From the NCBI RefSeq assembly GCF_002197665.1, contig NZ_NBBJ01000001.1:620001-684000 (forward strand): 64,000 nt of DNA, read 5' to 3'. The notes below the pieces were generated by a model. It saw only the letters and a program-made list of their open reading frames with translations. It searched no databases and was not told the origin of the DNA. Of the stretch, positions 47,216 through 55,787 are shown in pieces. The position numbers and the translations under genes were made by a program. The stretch comes from Sphingomonas mucosissima (lineage in GTDB: Bacteria; Pseudomonadota; Alphaproteobacteria; Sphingomonadales; Sphingomonadaceae). Each line of letters begins with the position of its first letter. The first letter of the stretch is position 1.

Positions 47216-48442
47216 ATGCCGGACGATGAATTCGCCATCGCCGCGACAGGAGGCGCTGCGACCGGAACGCCCGAACCGCTGCGAGACGCTTCCGAGGAAG
47301 GGGGCGACGCCGCACTCTCAAGTCCTGCTCACGCGCAGAAGGAGGTTTCGTTGGTGACGGATGTCCACGAGCGTCTCGCCGAGACCTACCGCCGGCTGAC
47401 CGGAGGTCGCCGGACGTGGCTGAGCGTCCATCTGGCCGAAGATGCGGTTACTCCGTTCGGTTCGTCACTTTTGGAGGCTATCAAGGTGATCGAAGGCCGT
47501 CTGTCTGGTGCGGGCGAGCGGTTCATCGCGGAACTGGCTGACATCCGCTACATGCCCGCCAGCGACAACCGGGCTGGGTGGAAAGCGGGATTCGAACAGC
47601 TCGTGCAGAAGCTCGGCGAAGTGCTTGTGGCCCGGACGCTCTTCGAGGCGGATTGGCCCGAGGGGACCACCTTCACGCTCGAGCCAACAAATCCGAATAC
47701 CGGCGCAAGGCCGGAGGTGCTCGTCGACACTCCGGAGCGGCAGTGGCTGTTCGAGGTCAAATGCCCAGCATTCATCGACTATCAGGACCGCCGGGACGCC
47801 AATCCTAGGCAGTTGCCAGTGCGGGGCCCGCTTGGCGAGCTTCCCGGCATGCTCGAGGGAACAACGCTGCCCCGAGACAACGTGCTCAAAGACTTCCTAG
47901 CGAGCGCCGAGCGCAAGTTCCATTCCTTTTCGACGAAGGATCGCACCGGAGTGCTGGTCGTTGTATGGGACGCTCACATTTTCGAGGCAACCTCGGCGCT
48001 CAGCCACTCGCAGGCCGGTCTGCTGAAGGAGCGATCCTGGCATCGACGCAACGGCGTCCGGGTGCCATACGCGGCGGTGGACGGAGTCATCCTGCTCAAC
48101 CATCTTGAAGTGATCAAGGTGTCGGCGCAGGAGATGTTCGAGGCGCGCCAGGAGGACCCGTTCCGCATCGTGCCGGCGGGCCAGCCGCCGAACGTCTGGT
48201 GTCCAAACCTCGGCGGCGGCGACCTCGATGCCGGCGTCGCCGCGCTCTTCAATGCGCGTCCGCTCGATGAGGTGTCGGTAGCGGCCGACTACTCGCCCAA
48301 GGACTTCGTCATGTGGATCGACGTGGAGGCGGCAGCCCGAGCCCATCGGCGAGGCGCGATGAGGCGCCGTCTGCTCCGCGGCGTTTCCGAGACGGCGATC
48401 TCGGTCTCGAGGCGCCCCACGTCCGTTACAAAGACGGCGTAG
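47216..48442 (+). CDS. PD-(D/E)xK-like nuclease candidate
   Basis: 408 residues; the ATG after GAGGATGATTAG is preferred to one three codons upstream. N-terminal 40 residues are disordered. The core about 150-200 reads TFTLEPTNPNTGARPEVLVD, then QWLFEVKCPAF: a Pro-Glu followed by Glu-Val-Lys on adjacent strands is the PD-(D/E)xK nuclease pattern. Later parts have GVLVVVWDAHIF and DGVILLNHLEV. The end is Arg-rich. It resembles restriction-like endonucleases in defence islands, possibly working with operon B or alone. Confidence 0.6.
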   Translation: MPDDEFAIAATGGAATGTPEPLRDASEEGGDAALSSPAHAQKEVSLVTDVHERLAETYRRLTGGRRTWLSVHLAEDAVTPFGSSLLEAIKVIEGRLSGAGERFIAELADIRYMPASDNRAGWKAGFEQLVQKLGEVLVARTLFEADWPEGTTFTLEPTNPNTGARPEVLVDTPERQWLFEVKCPAFIDYQDRRDANPRQLPVRGPLGELPGMLEGTTLPRDNVLKDFLASAERKFHSFSTKDRTGVLVVVWDAHIFEATSALSHSQAGLLKERSWHRRNGVRVPYAAVDGVILLNHLEVIKVSAQEMFEARQEDPFRIVPAGQPPNVWCPNLGGGDLDAGVAALFNARPLDEVSVAADYSPKDFVMWIDVEAAARAHRRGAMRRRLLRGVSETAISVSRRPTSVTKTA

Positions 48443-48940
48443 CTCGATCCAAGTTGGGCTGGAGTGTTGCAAGTCTGGCCATCGATGAGGATCGACGCTC
48501 GCCGCGTACAATGTGCCGACCATTGTCTGCGTCGTCGCCAGCAATGAACGAACGTCTGCTTTCGGGAAGGAGCGAGATGCCGCTGGATGACCGGGAATGG
48601 GTCAAGGCGGTGTTCGGCCGGTGCCGCAAACTGCATTGCTCGAACCGAGACCAATTTCCGCGCTGAAGAACAGGCTTGCATGTCAGGGTTCCCCCTCCCT
48701 AGATCATGGCTGTGGACGCTGTGCTAGAGGCAGGAGTCCGATCCAAATCCCCGGCCGTACCGAGTGTCGTGCGGGGTGAGTGGAACTTCGCAGAACGACC
48801 CCAGCCATTTCGTTTGCAGCGTGCCGTCCGGATCGAGGCGCGCTGTCGAGAGTGCACCGACGCGCTATCCGCCGCAATCGCGCTCAGGAATATGTCGCCG
48901 TCGTAAGGCTGGGGGACCGCAAAAAGAAATGGAGGCGCAT
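48443..48940 (+). other. Spacer with a possible 29-residue ORF
   Basis: Only one short frame deserves mention: 48577-48666, MPLDDREWVKAVFGRCRKLH then CSNRDQFPR, preceded by GGAAGGAG at workable spacing. No other support. The rest shows no gene. Confidence 0.3.
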
Positions 48941-49507
48941 ATGTCGAGATTCCTCAGCCAGCAGACCAGACGCATCACTCGCATGTGGCAGGCCGCCGCC
49001 GACAGTCTAGCCGTCGGCAGCCCGGTCGAGATTGAGGTCGGCGTCATCGGTTACTACACCACCGTCTTCCGAGCCTGTATGTGGACGTCCGCGTTGACGC
49101 GTCAAAGTTTGTCTTACTGGTGGAGCATCGACGCGGTAGAGCGCGCGACTGGATTTGAATACGAAGACCTGACGGCGGAGGAGGATGCGGCACTGCCGAT
49201 TGTAAGAGAGCTGATCGGTCCAACAATTGCGATCCAACAAAACCGGTGGATGATCGCCGGGGCGCTAGGACTGGTATGCGACGGACGACCCATCGACCTC
49301 CCATCCGGCGAGTTGATGATCGGCAGGACTTTGCTGGCAATGCTCGACGCGAAAAACATCGACGTGCGGCGGGCGGGCACGCTCCTAAAATTCGATGATG
49401 ATGACCGTCCTGTCGGAGACGAACTTCCTAAATTTATGATCGGGGTCAGGTTTAACGATCGTCCGATCTTTGTGCGGCAGGAGGGGATAGGACATCCGGT
49501 GATCTGA
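48941..49507 (+). CDS. Hypothetical island protein
   Basis: 188 residues from the ATG with GGAGG just upstream. MSRFLSQQTRRITRMWQAAA, VEIEVGVIGYYTTVFRACMW, YWWSIDAVERATGFEYEDLT and a C-terminal acidic turn (KFDDDDRPVGDE). Composition is protein-like and mixed alpha/beta. No family recognised. It is followed closely by another small ORF. Confidence 0.55.
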   Translation: MSRFLSQQTRRITRMWQAAADSLAVGSPVEIEVGVIGYYTTVFRACMWTSALTRQSLSYWWSIDAVERATGFEYEDLTAEEDAALPIVRELIGPTIAIQQNRWMIAGALGLVCDGRPIDLPSGELMIGRTLLAMLDAKNIDVRRAGTLLKFDDDDRPVGDELPKFMIGVRFNDRPIFVRQEGIGHPVI

Positions 49508-49513
49508 ACTTGG

Positions 49514-49780
49514 GTGCCCGTCGGCAGTGCTCAGTATGACGGTACGATGCTCGCCTTGAACGGCTCGTTGCCGGAGGGGATCATGGCCGCTGCGGCTGGA
49601 CGTAGACTGGGAGAGGTTGTGAGTACCGGACTCCCTAATCTCGACGAACGTATCATCATCGACATTTCGGAGATTGGGGAGCACGGCTTCACCCTCTGGG
49701 AAGCGGCGATGGACCTAGAGATTCGGCTGGCGCCGGACTTAGTCAAACTCGGTTATCCGAAAGGGCCGAGATATCCTTAA
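49514..49780 (+). CDS. Small hypothetical island protein
   Basis: 88 residues from a GTG, or 77 from the ATG at 49547. Segments ERIIIDISEIGEHGFTLWEA and LAPDLVKLGYPKGPRYP look protein-like. Starts 6 nt after the previous stop, so it may be coupled. No family recognised. Confidence 0.4.
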   Translation: MPVGSAQYDGTMLALNGSLPEGIMAAAAGRRLGEVVSTGLPNLDERIIIDISEIGEHGFTLWEAAMDLEIRLAPDLVKLGYPKGPRYP

Positions 49781-49796
49781 GCGGTAGTTCTGGTCT

Positions 49797-50954
49797 TTAC
49801 GTGACGTCGGGGTCATCGGGCTCCGGGACAACGTGATTCTCGCTTCGTAGTTTTGCCCGGTAAGCTCCATCTGACCGAAGACGTTCGTAAACCTTACGTG
49901 AATGCACGCTTTCAAGCCGATCAAGGAAAACGACAGCTTGCCGTGTTGAGGCGGCCGAGTGTAGCTGAAGTACGTATCTGCCACTTACCTTATTCTGATG
50001 GGCCTCGAACACGCTCTGACATATGCGCGCCTCGTCCGTCACATCGGAAGGCAAACCAACCAGCGCCAGCAACGTCCTGCGTGCTGATTTTCCCTCCTGT
50101 TCAGCGATGCGTAGGTAGGCTTGATCAGCTGATGTACTCATAATTTGCGATGTCGCGGTGCCCCTAGCCGGCGCTGGAACGGGTGTCTCCACCGGCTTGG
50201 CTACAGGGAAAGCATCCAACGGCGGCGTCACAAGCGACTCTGACCCAATGATCCTTGGCGATGCCGCAGGCGGCGCTGTGTCGAAGATCAACGTCGATAT
50301 GATCGCAGTCGACCCGGTCCGCTCCTGCGCCTCTGCTGTGCCGACCGGCTCGATCGTTCCAGTTGGCAAGGTCGCTGCTGGCTCAGGATAAGCGTTCAGT
50401 ATCGAAGGCGCTGTCTGTGCAGCAGCAGGCGGCGAGGCAGTAGCCGGCATCGGTGACTGAGCGGGCCTCGGCTCCGGTGTAAGGACCGGAAAGGGTGCCG
50501 GGGCTTGTGTGGGCGCCGGAGTGGGAACTGTCGATGGCGCCTCCGCCATTACCGTCTCGGTAGCCGGAGTCGACATCGAGGTTGAGCTGGGTTCCTGCTC
50601 AAGCGGAACCGAATCAGGCACCAGAGCCGCGCCGGACGGCACGCCTCGGAGGATTGCGAGAGCGCGGTCTACATCATTCTCAGCGAGGCCAAGCGACTGC
50701 AAGATCTTCGCGACATCCTGTTTCCACGCCAGCTGTTCGGCCGTCTCGACGTTCTGTTTCAGCCCGGGAAGTTCGCCCAAGTCATAGTGCTCCTGCGCGC
50801 CGATGATCATGCGCGCGAAATTCGGGCTAATATCCAAGGGACGCCCGGCCACATCTTCCAACGCTGCTTTCGCCTCGGCGGCAGCATCATACCCGCGGCT
50901 CCACACGATGCGCAGCGCCTCAGCTTCGTCGTCGGACATCGACCGCACCGGCAT
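49797..50954 (-). CDS. Pro/Ala-rich island protein
   Basis: 385 residues from the first ATG. N-terminal 110 residues are helical (SMSDDEAEALRIVWSRGYDA, ILQSLGLAENDVDRALAIL). Residues 115-265 are Pro/Ala/Thr-rich and disordered. The C-terminus is a helical domain (RIAEQEGKSARRTLLALVGL). The same frame continues 39 protein-like codons upstream of the ATG up to a TAG that ends the 51072-51542 frame. It may therefore be the rear part of a longer gene. Confidence 0.5.
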   Translation of the reverse strand: MPVRSMSDDEAEALRIVWSRGYDAAAEAKAALEDVAGRPLDISPNFARMIIGAQEHYDLGELPGLKQNVETAEQLAWKQDVAKILQSLGLAENDVDRALAILRGVPSGAALVPDSVPLEQEPSSTSMSTPATETVMAEAPSTVPTPAPTQAPAPFPVLTPEPRPAQSPMPATASPPAAAQTAPSILNAYPEPAATLPTGTIEPVGTAEAQERTGSTAIISTLIFDTAPPAASPRIIGSESLVTPPLDAFPVAKPVETPVPAPARGTATSQIMSTSADQAYLRIAEQEGKSARRTLLALVGLPSDVTDEARICQSVFEAHQNKVSGRYVLQLHSAASTRQAVVFLDRLESVHSRKVYERLRSDGAYRAKLRSENHVVPEPDDPDVT

Positions 50955-51071
50955 GTTCAGGTGCCCCTCACTAAAGGTTCGTGCCCAAGCACCGGTTGGC
51001 TTCCGCTCGTCGATCGGCTTCGCTAGATCGCGCAGGAAGAACGCGATGAAATCTCGTTCGTGGCTGTTCCC

Positions 51072-51542
51072 CTAATCCAACGCAGATGTGGGAACGCCGC
51101 GCGCTCGCATTTCAAGCAGGAAGGCCATCTCCTCGGGGCTGACCTGGTCGGCCGACAGCTCGCGCTTGCGGGATTTCGTCGACTGCGCTCGCTCCTCGAA
51201 CAACCCGCGGCGCATTTCGTGCCATTGCAGCGCGACCTGCGCTTCCTCGTACGCGGCGGCAGCACGAACCAAGGCGATGTCGGCTTGTTCAGCCTCGTCC
51301 ATCAGTTGGGCCCGGACTTTGGCCATGCCCTTGAGAGCCACGCCAAGTGAGGTCGTCGACAGATCGGGGTTCTGGAGTGCTTGGCGCGCGTCCTTGGCCG
51401 CCTTGGTCAGCTGGCCTTGAACGTCCCTTTGTTCGGCCGTTGCACGCATCTTGTCCAAGCGTGCGACTACGTCGTGTTCGATCTGTCGCGCGCGACGGAT
51501 GCCGCGCTCCAAATGCGGGGGGATGGGGTTCGGCAGGTCCAT
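51072..51542 (-). CDS. Coiled-coil island protein
   Basis: 156 residues, almost fully helical: ARQIEHDVVARLDKMRATAE, KAAKDARQALQN and a long KGMAKVRAQLMDEAEQADIA helix, ending RARGVPTSALD with TAG. In-frame with the two neighbouring frames on either side, separated only by stop codons. It could be the coiled-coil part of a decayed KfrA-like protein. Confidence 0.45.
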   Translation of the reverse strand: MDLPNPIPPHLERGIRRARQIEHDVVARLDKMRATAEQRDVQGQLTKAAKDARQALQNPDLSTTSLGVALKGMAKVRAQLMDEAEQADIALVRAAAAYEEAQVALQWHEMRRGLFEERAQSTKSRKRELSADQVSPEEMAFLLEMRARGVPTSALD

Positions 51543-51695
51543 CCAATGCTAGAAGGATGATAAGCTGCGTTCGCCAACCTGAATCTTCGACGATCGGCTG
51601 TCGTCGGCTCTGTGTGGCGGCTTGGCAACACCGAACCGGCGCCTTCAAGTCCAGCCACCAGCCTTACGTTCAGCTAAACGGCGACGCTATTTTTT

Positions 51696-51821
51696 TTAGT
51701 CCGTCTGGGCAAGAATGTCGCGATAGGTGATCTGGGAGACAGTCTTGCCATCGGCGACGAGTTTGTCGGCGGCGGACTTGACGGCGTCGTAGGGGAGGCC
51801 GCGTGCAGCGTTGCTTGCCAT
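51696..51821 (-). pseudogene. KfrA-like N-terminal fragment
   Basis: 41 residues from the ATG after GGAAAGG: MASNAARGLPYDAVKSAADK, LVADGKTVSQITYRDILAQTD, then TAA and an A-run. The helix pattern matches the start of the DNA-binding domain of KfrA-type plasmid proteins (a helical stretch, then TYRDILAQT), which normally continues for a further 60 or more residues. The rest is absent or out of frame, so I read it as a fragment. Confidence 0.4.
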
Positions 51822-51841
51822 GGTGTACAACCTTTCCCGTT

Positions 51842-51856
51842 CGTACAGCTTGTACG
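51842..51856. promoter_or_regulatory. Dyad operator upstream of KfrA-like fragment
   Basis: CGTACA-GCT-TGTACG is a perfect dyad 21-35 nt before the start of the fragment. A single TGTACA hexamer lies nearer the start. It looks like an autoregulatory operator. Confidence 0.4.
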
Positions 51857-52275
51857 TTCGGTTGCCATTTACTGGCACGGGGCAGGATCGCCCCGTACCG
51901 CCCGCGAGTTCACCCGGGCGATATGCCTAGAAGGATGGGACCCCCACCTTTGGCAAGCGGTTTCTTTTGCTGATGCGGTTCTGGACATCGTTTGCCGTGC
52001 CTTGCGGAGCGTAAGCCTTGTAAATGTCGACGTTTTTTTACGTCGCGAAAGTTGCCCCATGGCGAGCGAGCGTTGCCTGCGTCGCTGCGCGTTTCGGGGC
52101 AAGCGGAGCTTGATCGAAACCGTTGTCGCAGCGACGGACGCCTGATTGGTTGAGGTATAAGGCTGCCGGTCAGCGTTGGTGATGAACGCCTTAAGCTCAT
52201 CCAACCGTCACTCGGTCTACCCCCAAGACCCGACCGCATGACACATCCGCCTTGACCGCAGTCACGGTCGCTCTA
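51857..52275. other. Gene-free spacer
   Basis: No supported gene. A protein-like fragment without a start is visible on the minus strand near 51925-52045, behind a run of seven A. CGACGT-T6-ACGTCG (52028-52045) could form a small hairpin. Confidence 0.35.
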
Positions 52276-52295
52276 TGTATCTCAATTGAGATACA
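52276..52295. promoter_or_regulatory. Perfect 20-bp palindrome, likely antitoxin operator
   Basis: TGTATCTCAATTGAGATACA is a perfect palindrome. It ends at the ribosome site (AGGAG, 52295-52299) of the antitoxin gene. RelB/DinJ-type antitoxins repress their own operon through such palindromes. Confidence 0.75.
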
Positions 52296-52305
52296 GGAGT
52301 CGGCA

Positions 52306-52569
52306 ATGGCCTCTACCATGCTTCACGTCCGTTTAGACGAAGACATCAAGACCAAGGGCAACGCGGCGTTGGCAGCGATGGGCCTGTCGGCGGCGGATGC
52401 GGTGCGGCTTCTCTATCACCGCATCGTTGCCGAGCAGGCGCTTCCGCTCGAACTGAAGGTGCCGAACGCCACCACCCGGGAAGCGATGCTCGAGGCGGAT
52501 GCTATCATCACCTTGCGCGGTGACCGGTTCGAGGACGGCGAGGCGATGATCAGGGCGCTGGATGGCTAA
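52306..52569 (+). CDS. DinJ/RelB-family antitoxin
   Basis: 87 residues from the ATG after AGGAG. The ribbon-helix-helix start MASTMLHVRLDEDIKTKGNA with AALAAMGLSAADAVRLLYHR is the DinJ pattern. The C-terminal half is helical and would bind and block the toxin. The end overlaps the toxin start by 8 nt. Confidence 0.9.
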   Translation: MASTMLHVRLDEDIKTKGNAALAAMGLSAADAVRLLYHRIVAEQALPLELKVPNATTREAMLEADAIITLRGDRFEDGEAMIRALDG

Positions 52570-52891
52570 GGGCGTCCAGGCCAAGCGCGCTCCTCATCCC
52601 CGTGCCTGTGACTACACGAAGGCGTTCAGCAAGGACTGGACGCGTTTGTCGGGCTCGGGCCGGTACGACATGAATCGGCTCAAGACCGTCATGCTCCTGC
52701 TCATCGCCAACGACGCGCCGCTCGGACCGGAATGGAAGGACCATCCGCTCAAGGGCGAATGGTCCTCCCACCGGGAGTGTCATGTCGGCGGCGATTTCCT
52801 GCTGATATACAGGGCGGACGATGCCGCCGGAAAGGGCGGCACCATCGTCTTCGTTAGGGCTGGAACACACGCCGACCTTTTCGGCGAGTAA
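52562..52891 (+). CDS. YafQ-family (RelE fold) mRNA-cleaving toxin
   Basis: 109 residues. PLGPEWKDHPLKGEWSSHRE, CHVGGDFLLIYRAD and IVFVRAGTHADLFGE are the family hallmarks; His67-equivalent residues in KDHPL and RECH and a C-terminal His (GTHADLF) fit the YafQ active site. It would cut mRNA at the ribosome when freed from antitoxin. The pair can stabilise the island after loss of integrase function. Confidence 0.9.
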   Translation: MAKGVQAKRAPHPRACDYTKAFSKDWTRLSGSGRYDMNRLKTVMLLLIANDAPLGPEWKDHPLKGEWSSHRECHVGGDFLLIYRADDAAGKGGTIVFVRAGTHADLFGE

Positions 52892-52898
52892 CAGCCCA

Positions 52899-54964
52899 TC
52901 AATCGGCGTCGTCGCCGGTCCGGGTCACCCCGGCATCACTCCGACGCTTGCGGGTGATGCCGGCCCCGACTCGGGAACGCTTCTCCAGCGGCAGCAGTCG
53001 TATAGAATGCGGCTCGACGTCACGGGTGATCGTCGGGACGTAGCGCGCGATGAAGTCGCGTCGCTCGGGGAGCACGACATCAATCCCTTCGGTCGCCATA
53101 CATTTCGAGTAATGTTTCGCGTTTGTGCCCTCGCGGGCGTGGCCCATGACGTCGGCGCGCATGATTTCGCTGACGCCGTCGATCTCGTAAAAGCTGCTGC
53201 CTAGCGCCCTGATGCTATGGATGTCCGGACCCTTGCCGGCCGGGTTGACCGGCAGCGGCAGTCGCTCCGCGACGTAATCGACCATGTGCTGCCAGGCGCG
53301 CTCGTAGAAGTGTGCGCCGCCGCGCTTCTCCGCGTTCATATAAAGCTCGGGGAAGAGTGCGACATGTTCTTCGGCGCGGATCGCCTCGACATAGTCCAGA
53401 AACCCCAGCCGGATCAGTTCGGCATGGATAGGAAGTTTCCGATTGCGCGCGCCACGCTTCTCACCTGCCATTTCGCCATTTCGCCATCACGCCCGCGGGT
53501 CAGGTTGTCGCGGATGTGAAAATGCGGGACGGCGTGGTTCGTAATGACGTCGGCGACCTCAAGCCCGGCAGTCTCCTCGCGGCAGCTGTGATGGTAGAAC
53601 CAGAGCAGCGGCAGGAAGTAGGCGGCGTCGTGCCAGACCTGGCAGCGCACCCCGTCGTCGCGCAAGCGTTTCAGCGCGCCACCGCCGCCAGTATAGATCG
53701 GAGAGCGGAACAGATGTTCGAGATGCGCCGTCGTCCAAGGCGGGCGGGTGTCGATGTTCGGATCGACCTTGATCGCGATCCGCCCAGCACCAAAGTCCAT
53801 CACCGTCGCGCCCGGCATACGCGGCTTCCACGACGTTGTTGCCAGATGCTTGGCGACCGTTGCCATCGTCGACAGGTCACGGTTGGTCGTCTTGGGGTTG
53901 CGCCGATCAGCGGGGGCAACCGCCGGCAGCTCCGCAATCACGTCTGCGAACGGGCGAGACATGGCGCCGGCCGTCAGCGAGCCATAGTAAAAGCGAGCGG
54001 GCAGTTGCTGGATCCCCTTCTTGAAGGCCGCCGCGTCGAGATGGGTGTAAGCGCCGAGCGGCTTGTCGCCGGTGACCCAGGCGAATGTTTCCATGATCCG
54101 GCGCTGCTGCCTGAGGTCGCCGCGCCAGATGCCGTCCGTTTTAAGGTCGGTCAGTATGTCGTCGATTGCCGCGCTGAACGGACGGGGGTCATAGACCTGA
54201 AACTGGCTGTCGATCGGCGGCGTGATCGGCACAACCACCGGATCGGTGGCAGTCAGCTTGGGCATCGGGGGCGGACCGAGGTCCGCCATCAGCGCAGCGA
54301 TGGGATCGGCCGCGTCCATGATGTCGTCGTCGAAGATCCGCTGGATACGCGTGCTGGCGCTTGCCGCAGCGCGGATCAGATGTGTTCGGGCGACCGCAAT
54401 GGTTTCCGCGTGAACAGGTGCACCGATCGCCTCAAGGCGCTTCGCGACCACGTCGTCGGTCAGCAGATCGCGGATCTGCTGCGCGTAGTCCTCGATTGCC
54501 GGGATGTCGGCACCAAGCCCGCGCGCCACTAGTTCGGCGCGGTCCTGCTCGGTCAGGCCAAGATGACGGTCGGGGCGGCGGATAATCCGGTAGGCTTCGG
54601 CTTCCTGAGCCGCCACTTCGGGCACGGACGATGACCAGGACGCATTTTCATACGCACTATGGACGTAGGACGCGAGTTCGGCTTCGAGCGCGGCGCGAAA
54701 CAGGGCCTCGATCTCGGGTCCAGTCAGGCGTCGTCCGTCTTCCAGCATCGCATCCACGCTCGACTTTACCCGCACGAAGCGCGCCGACAGGATCGCCGCG
54801 CGGGTGCGCGCGACCTTCGGGTCGGCGGTACCCAGCGCGAGCGGTACAGGTTTCGAGATAAGATTTCGGAAATGGACGCGGCGCTGGAATACGTAGCGGC
54901 CATTCGTTCGACGGGTATGGGGGATATGGGCCAAGGGCCTTCGCCTTTCGGCGTGTCCTACCAT
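52899..54964 (-). pseudogene. Island tyrosine integrase, frameshifted by 8-bp duplication
   Basis: The N-terminal frame (MVGHAERRRPLAHIPHTRRT to GRDGEMAK) holds the arm and core-binding parts and the first catalytic Arg (FYHHSCREETAGLEVADV). It then runs out of frame and stops at 53414. The other frame (from about 53470) carries on with KLPIHAELIRLGFLDYVEAI, HSIRALGSSFYE, VMGHAREGT and HYSK (His, Arg, His, Tyr). Removing one of two tandem copies of an 8-nt unit at 53470-53485 joins both frames exactly. Full length would be about 685 residues. It lies next to tRNA-Pro and must have inserted the island. Confidence 0.85.
53470..53485. repeat. Tandem 8-bp duplication in the integrase
   Basis: ATTTCGCC occurs twice in a row (53470-53477 and 53478-53485). 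On the coding strand this reads GGCGAAAT GGCGAAAT, adding 8 bp and shifting the frame. Confidence 0.9.
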
Positions 54965-55037
54965 CGTGTAGTCGGTCCGTGTTACAGACCACGATAGCAG
55001 GCCACGCAAAGTGGCGGAAATCCGTCGCTTTCGCGAT

Positions 55038-55118
<81 letters not shown>

Positions 55119-55169
55119 ACGCTTGTGTTCGCTAGGCGTTGTTGCCGCCTTGCGCAAGAGAAGACGCGG

Positions 55170-55242
55170 TGGGCCCGGCAGGACTCGAACCCGCAACCTA
55201 GCCGTTATGAGCGGCCAGCTCTAACCGTTGAGCTACAGGCCC
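55170..55242 (-). tRNA. tRNA-Ile2(CAT), lysidine type
   Basis: Reads GGGCCTGTAGCTCAACGGTT at the 5' end; anticodon loop CTCATAA with CAT; acceptor GGGCCTG/CGGGCCC, discriminator A. The D-arm and CTCATAA context resemble E. coli ileX (tRNA-Ile2) more than elongator or initiator tRNA-Met. CCA is not fully encoded (CCG). Confidence 0.75.
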
Positions 55243-55319
55243 TCCGCGTGGCCCCTGCCTAAGCACAGTCGGGGGCGGCGGCAATGCCCCATCCTGCATT
55301 TTCCAGGTGCAGCAACAGT

Positions 55320-55351
55320 AAAGGCGCCCCTGCGTGCGCAGAGACGCCTTT
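55320..55351 (-). terminator. Hairpin after the small lipoprotein gene
   Basis: AAAGGCG (55320-55326) pairs with CGCCTTT (55345-55351); TGCG/CGCA can extend it inside. On the minus strand it ends in a short T-run (TTTAC). Confidence 0.6.
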
Positions 55352-55391
55352 CCTAACGCAAGAACTACAGGCCTAGGCGGCCCGCAGCCTC

Positions 55392-55658
55392 TTAGCGCAT
55401 GTTGTCGACGCGCTCGTCGGCAGCATCGCGAACGTTGTCCGCAGCCGCTTCCATGTTGTCGGAAGCGTTCTCGAGACCTTCGGCAGCAACGGCGTTTGCC
55501 GAGTTGTCAGCCATGTCCTCGAGGTTGTCCGCCATCATTTCCATGTTGTCGGCCATCATGTCCGCGTTGTTCTCGACCGCGGCGGCCTCCGGCGACTTCG
55601 AGCAAGCAGCCACGGACATCAGGCCGGCGGCGGCAGCGATCAGAACGATCTTCTTCAT
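55392..55658 (-). CDS. Small repeat-containing lipoprotein
   Basis: 88 residues from the internal ATG: MKKIVLIAAAAGLMSVAACS with lipobox SVAAC (Cys19). The mature part is a charged helix with short repeats around ADN: NADMMADNMEMMADNLEDM, ADNSANAV and SDNMEAAADNVRDAADE. Such Met/Asp/Asn repeats would form an amphipathic helix or coiled coil, reminiscent of Lpp-like small lipoproteins, though no family is certain. Outer-membrane periplasmic face likely. Confidence 0.7.
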   Translation of the reverse strand: MKKIVLIAAAAGLMSVAACSKSPEAAAVENNADMMADNMEMMADNLEDMADNSANAVAAEGLENASDNMEAAADNVRDAADERVDNMR

Positions 55659-55787
55659 TCGAATGCTCCCAAGCATTAATTCGTTTCGCGGCCGACCCGT
55701 TTGCCGTCGCGAGCCCCGGCAAATACCGCACCAATCTGGTGGGTCAATGCCAAATTCATCTGGCAGCAAGGTTCGCGACGAACTGAT

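Noticed and set aside
48706..48906. 66-codon + strand frame in the spacer before 48941
   Set aside because: No ribosome site, no recognisable pattern, and it overlaps the leader of the better supported gene.
51920..52050. Minus-strand fragment reading NVDIYKAYAPQGTANDVQNR
   Set aside because: Protein-like, but a stop lies just before an A7 run, no start codon is available and the open stretch is about 35 codons. Possibly a relic; not supported as a gene.
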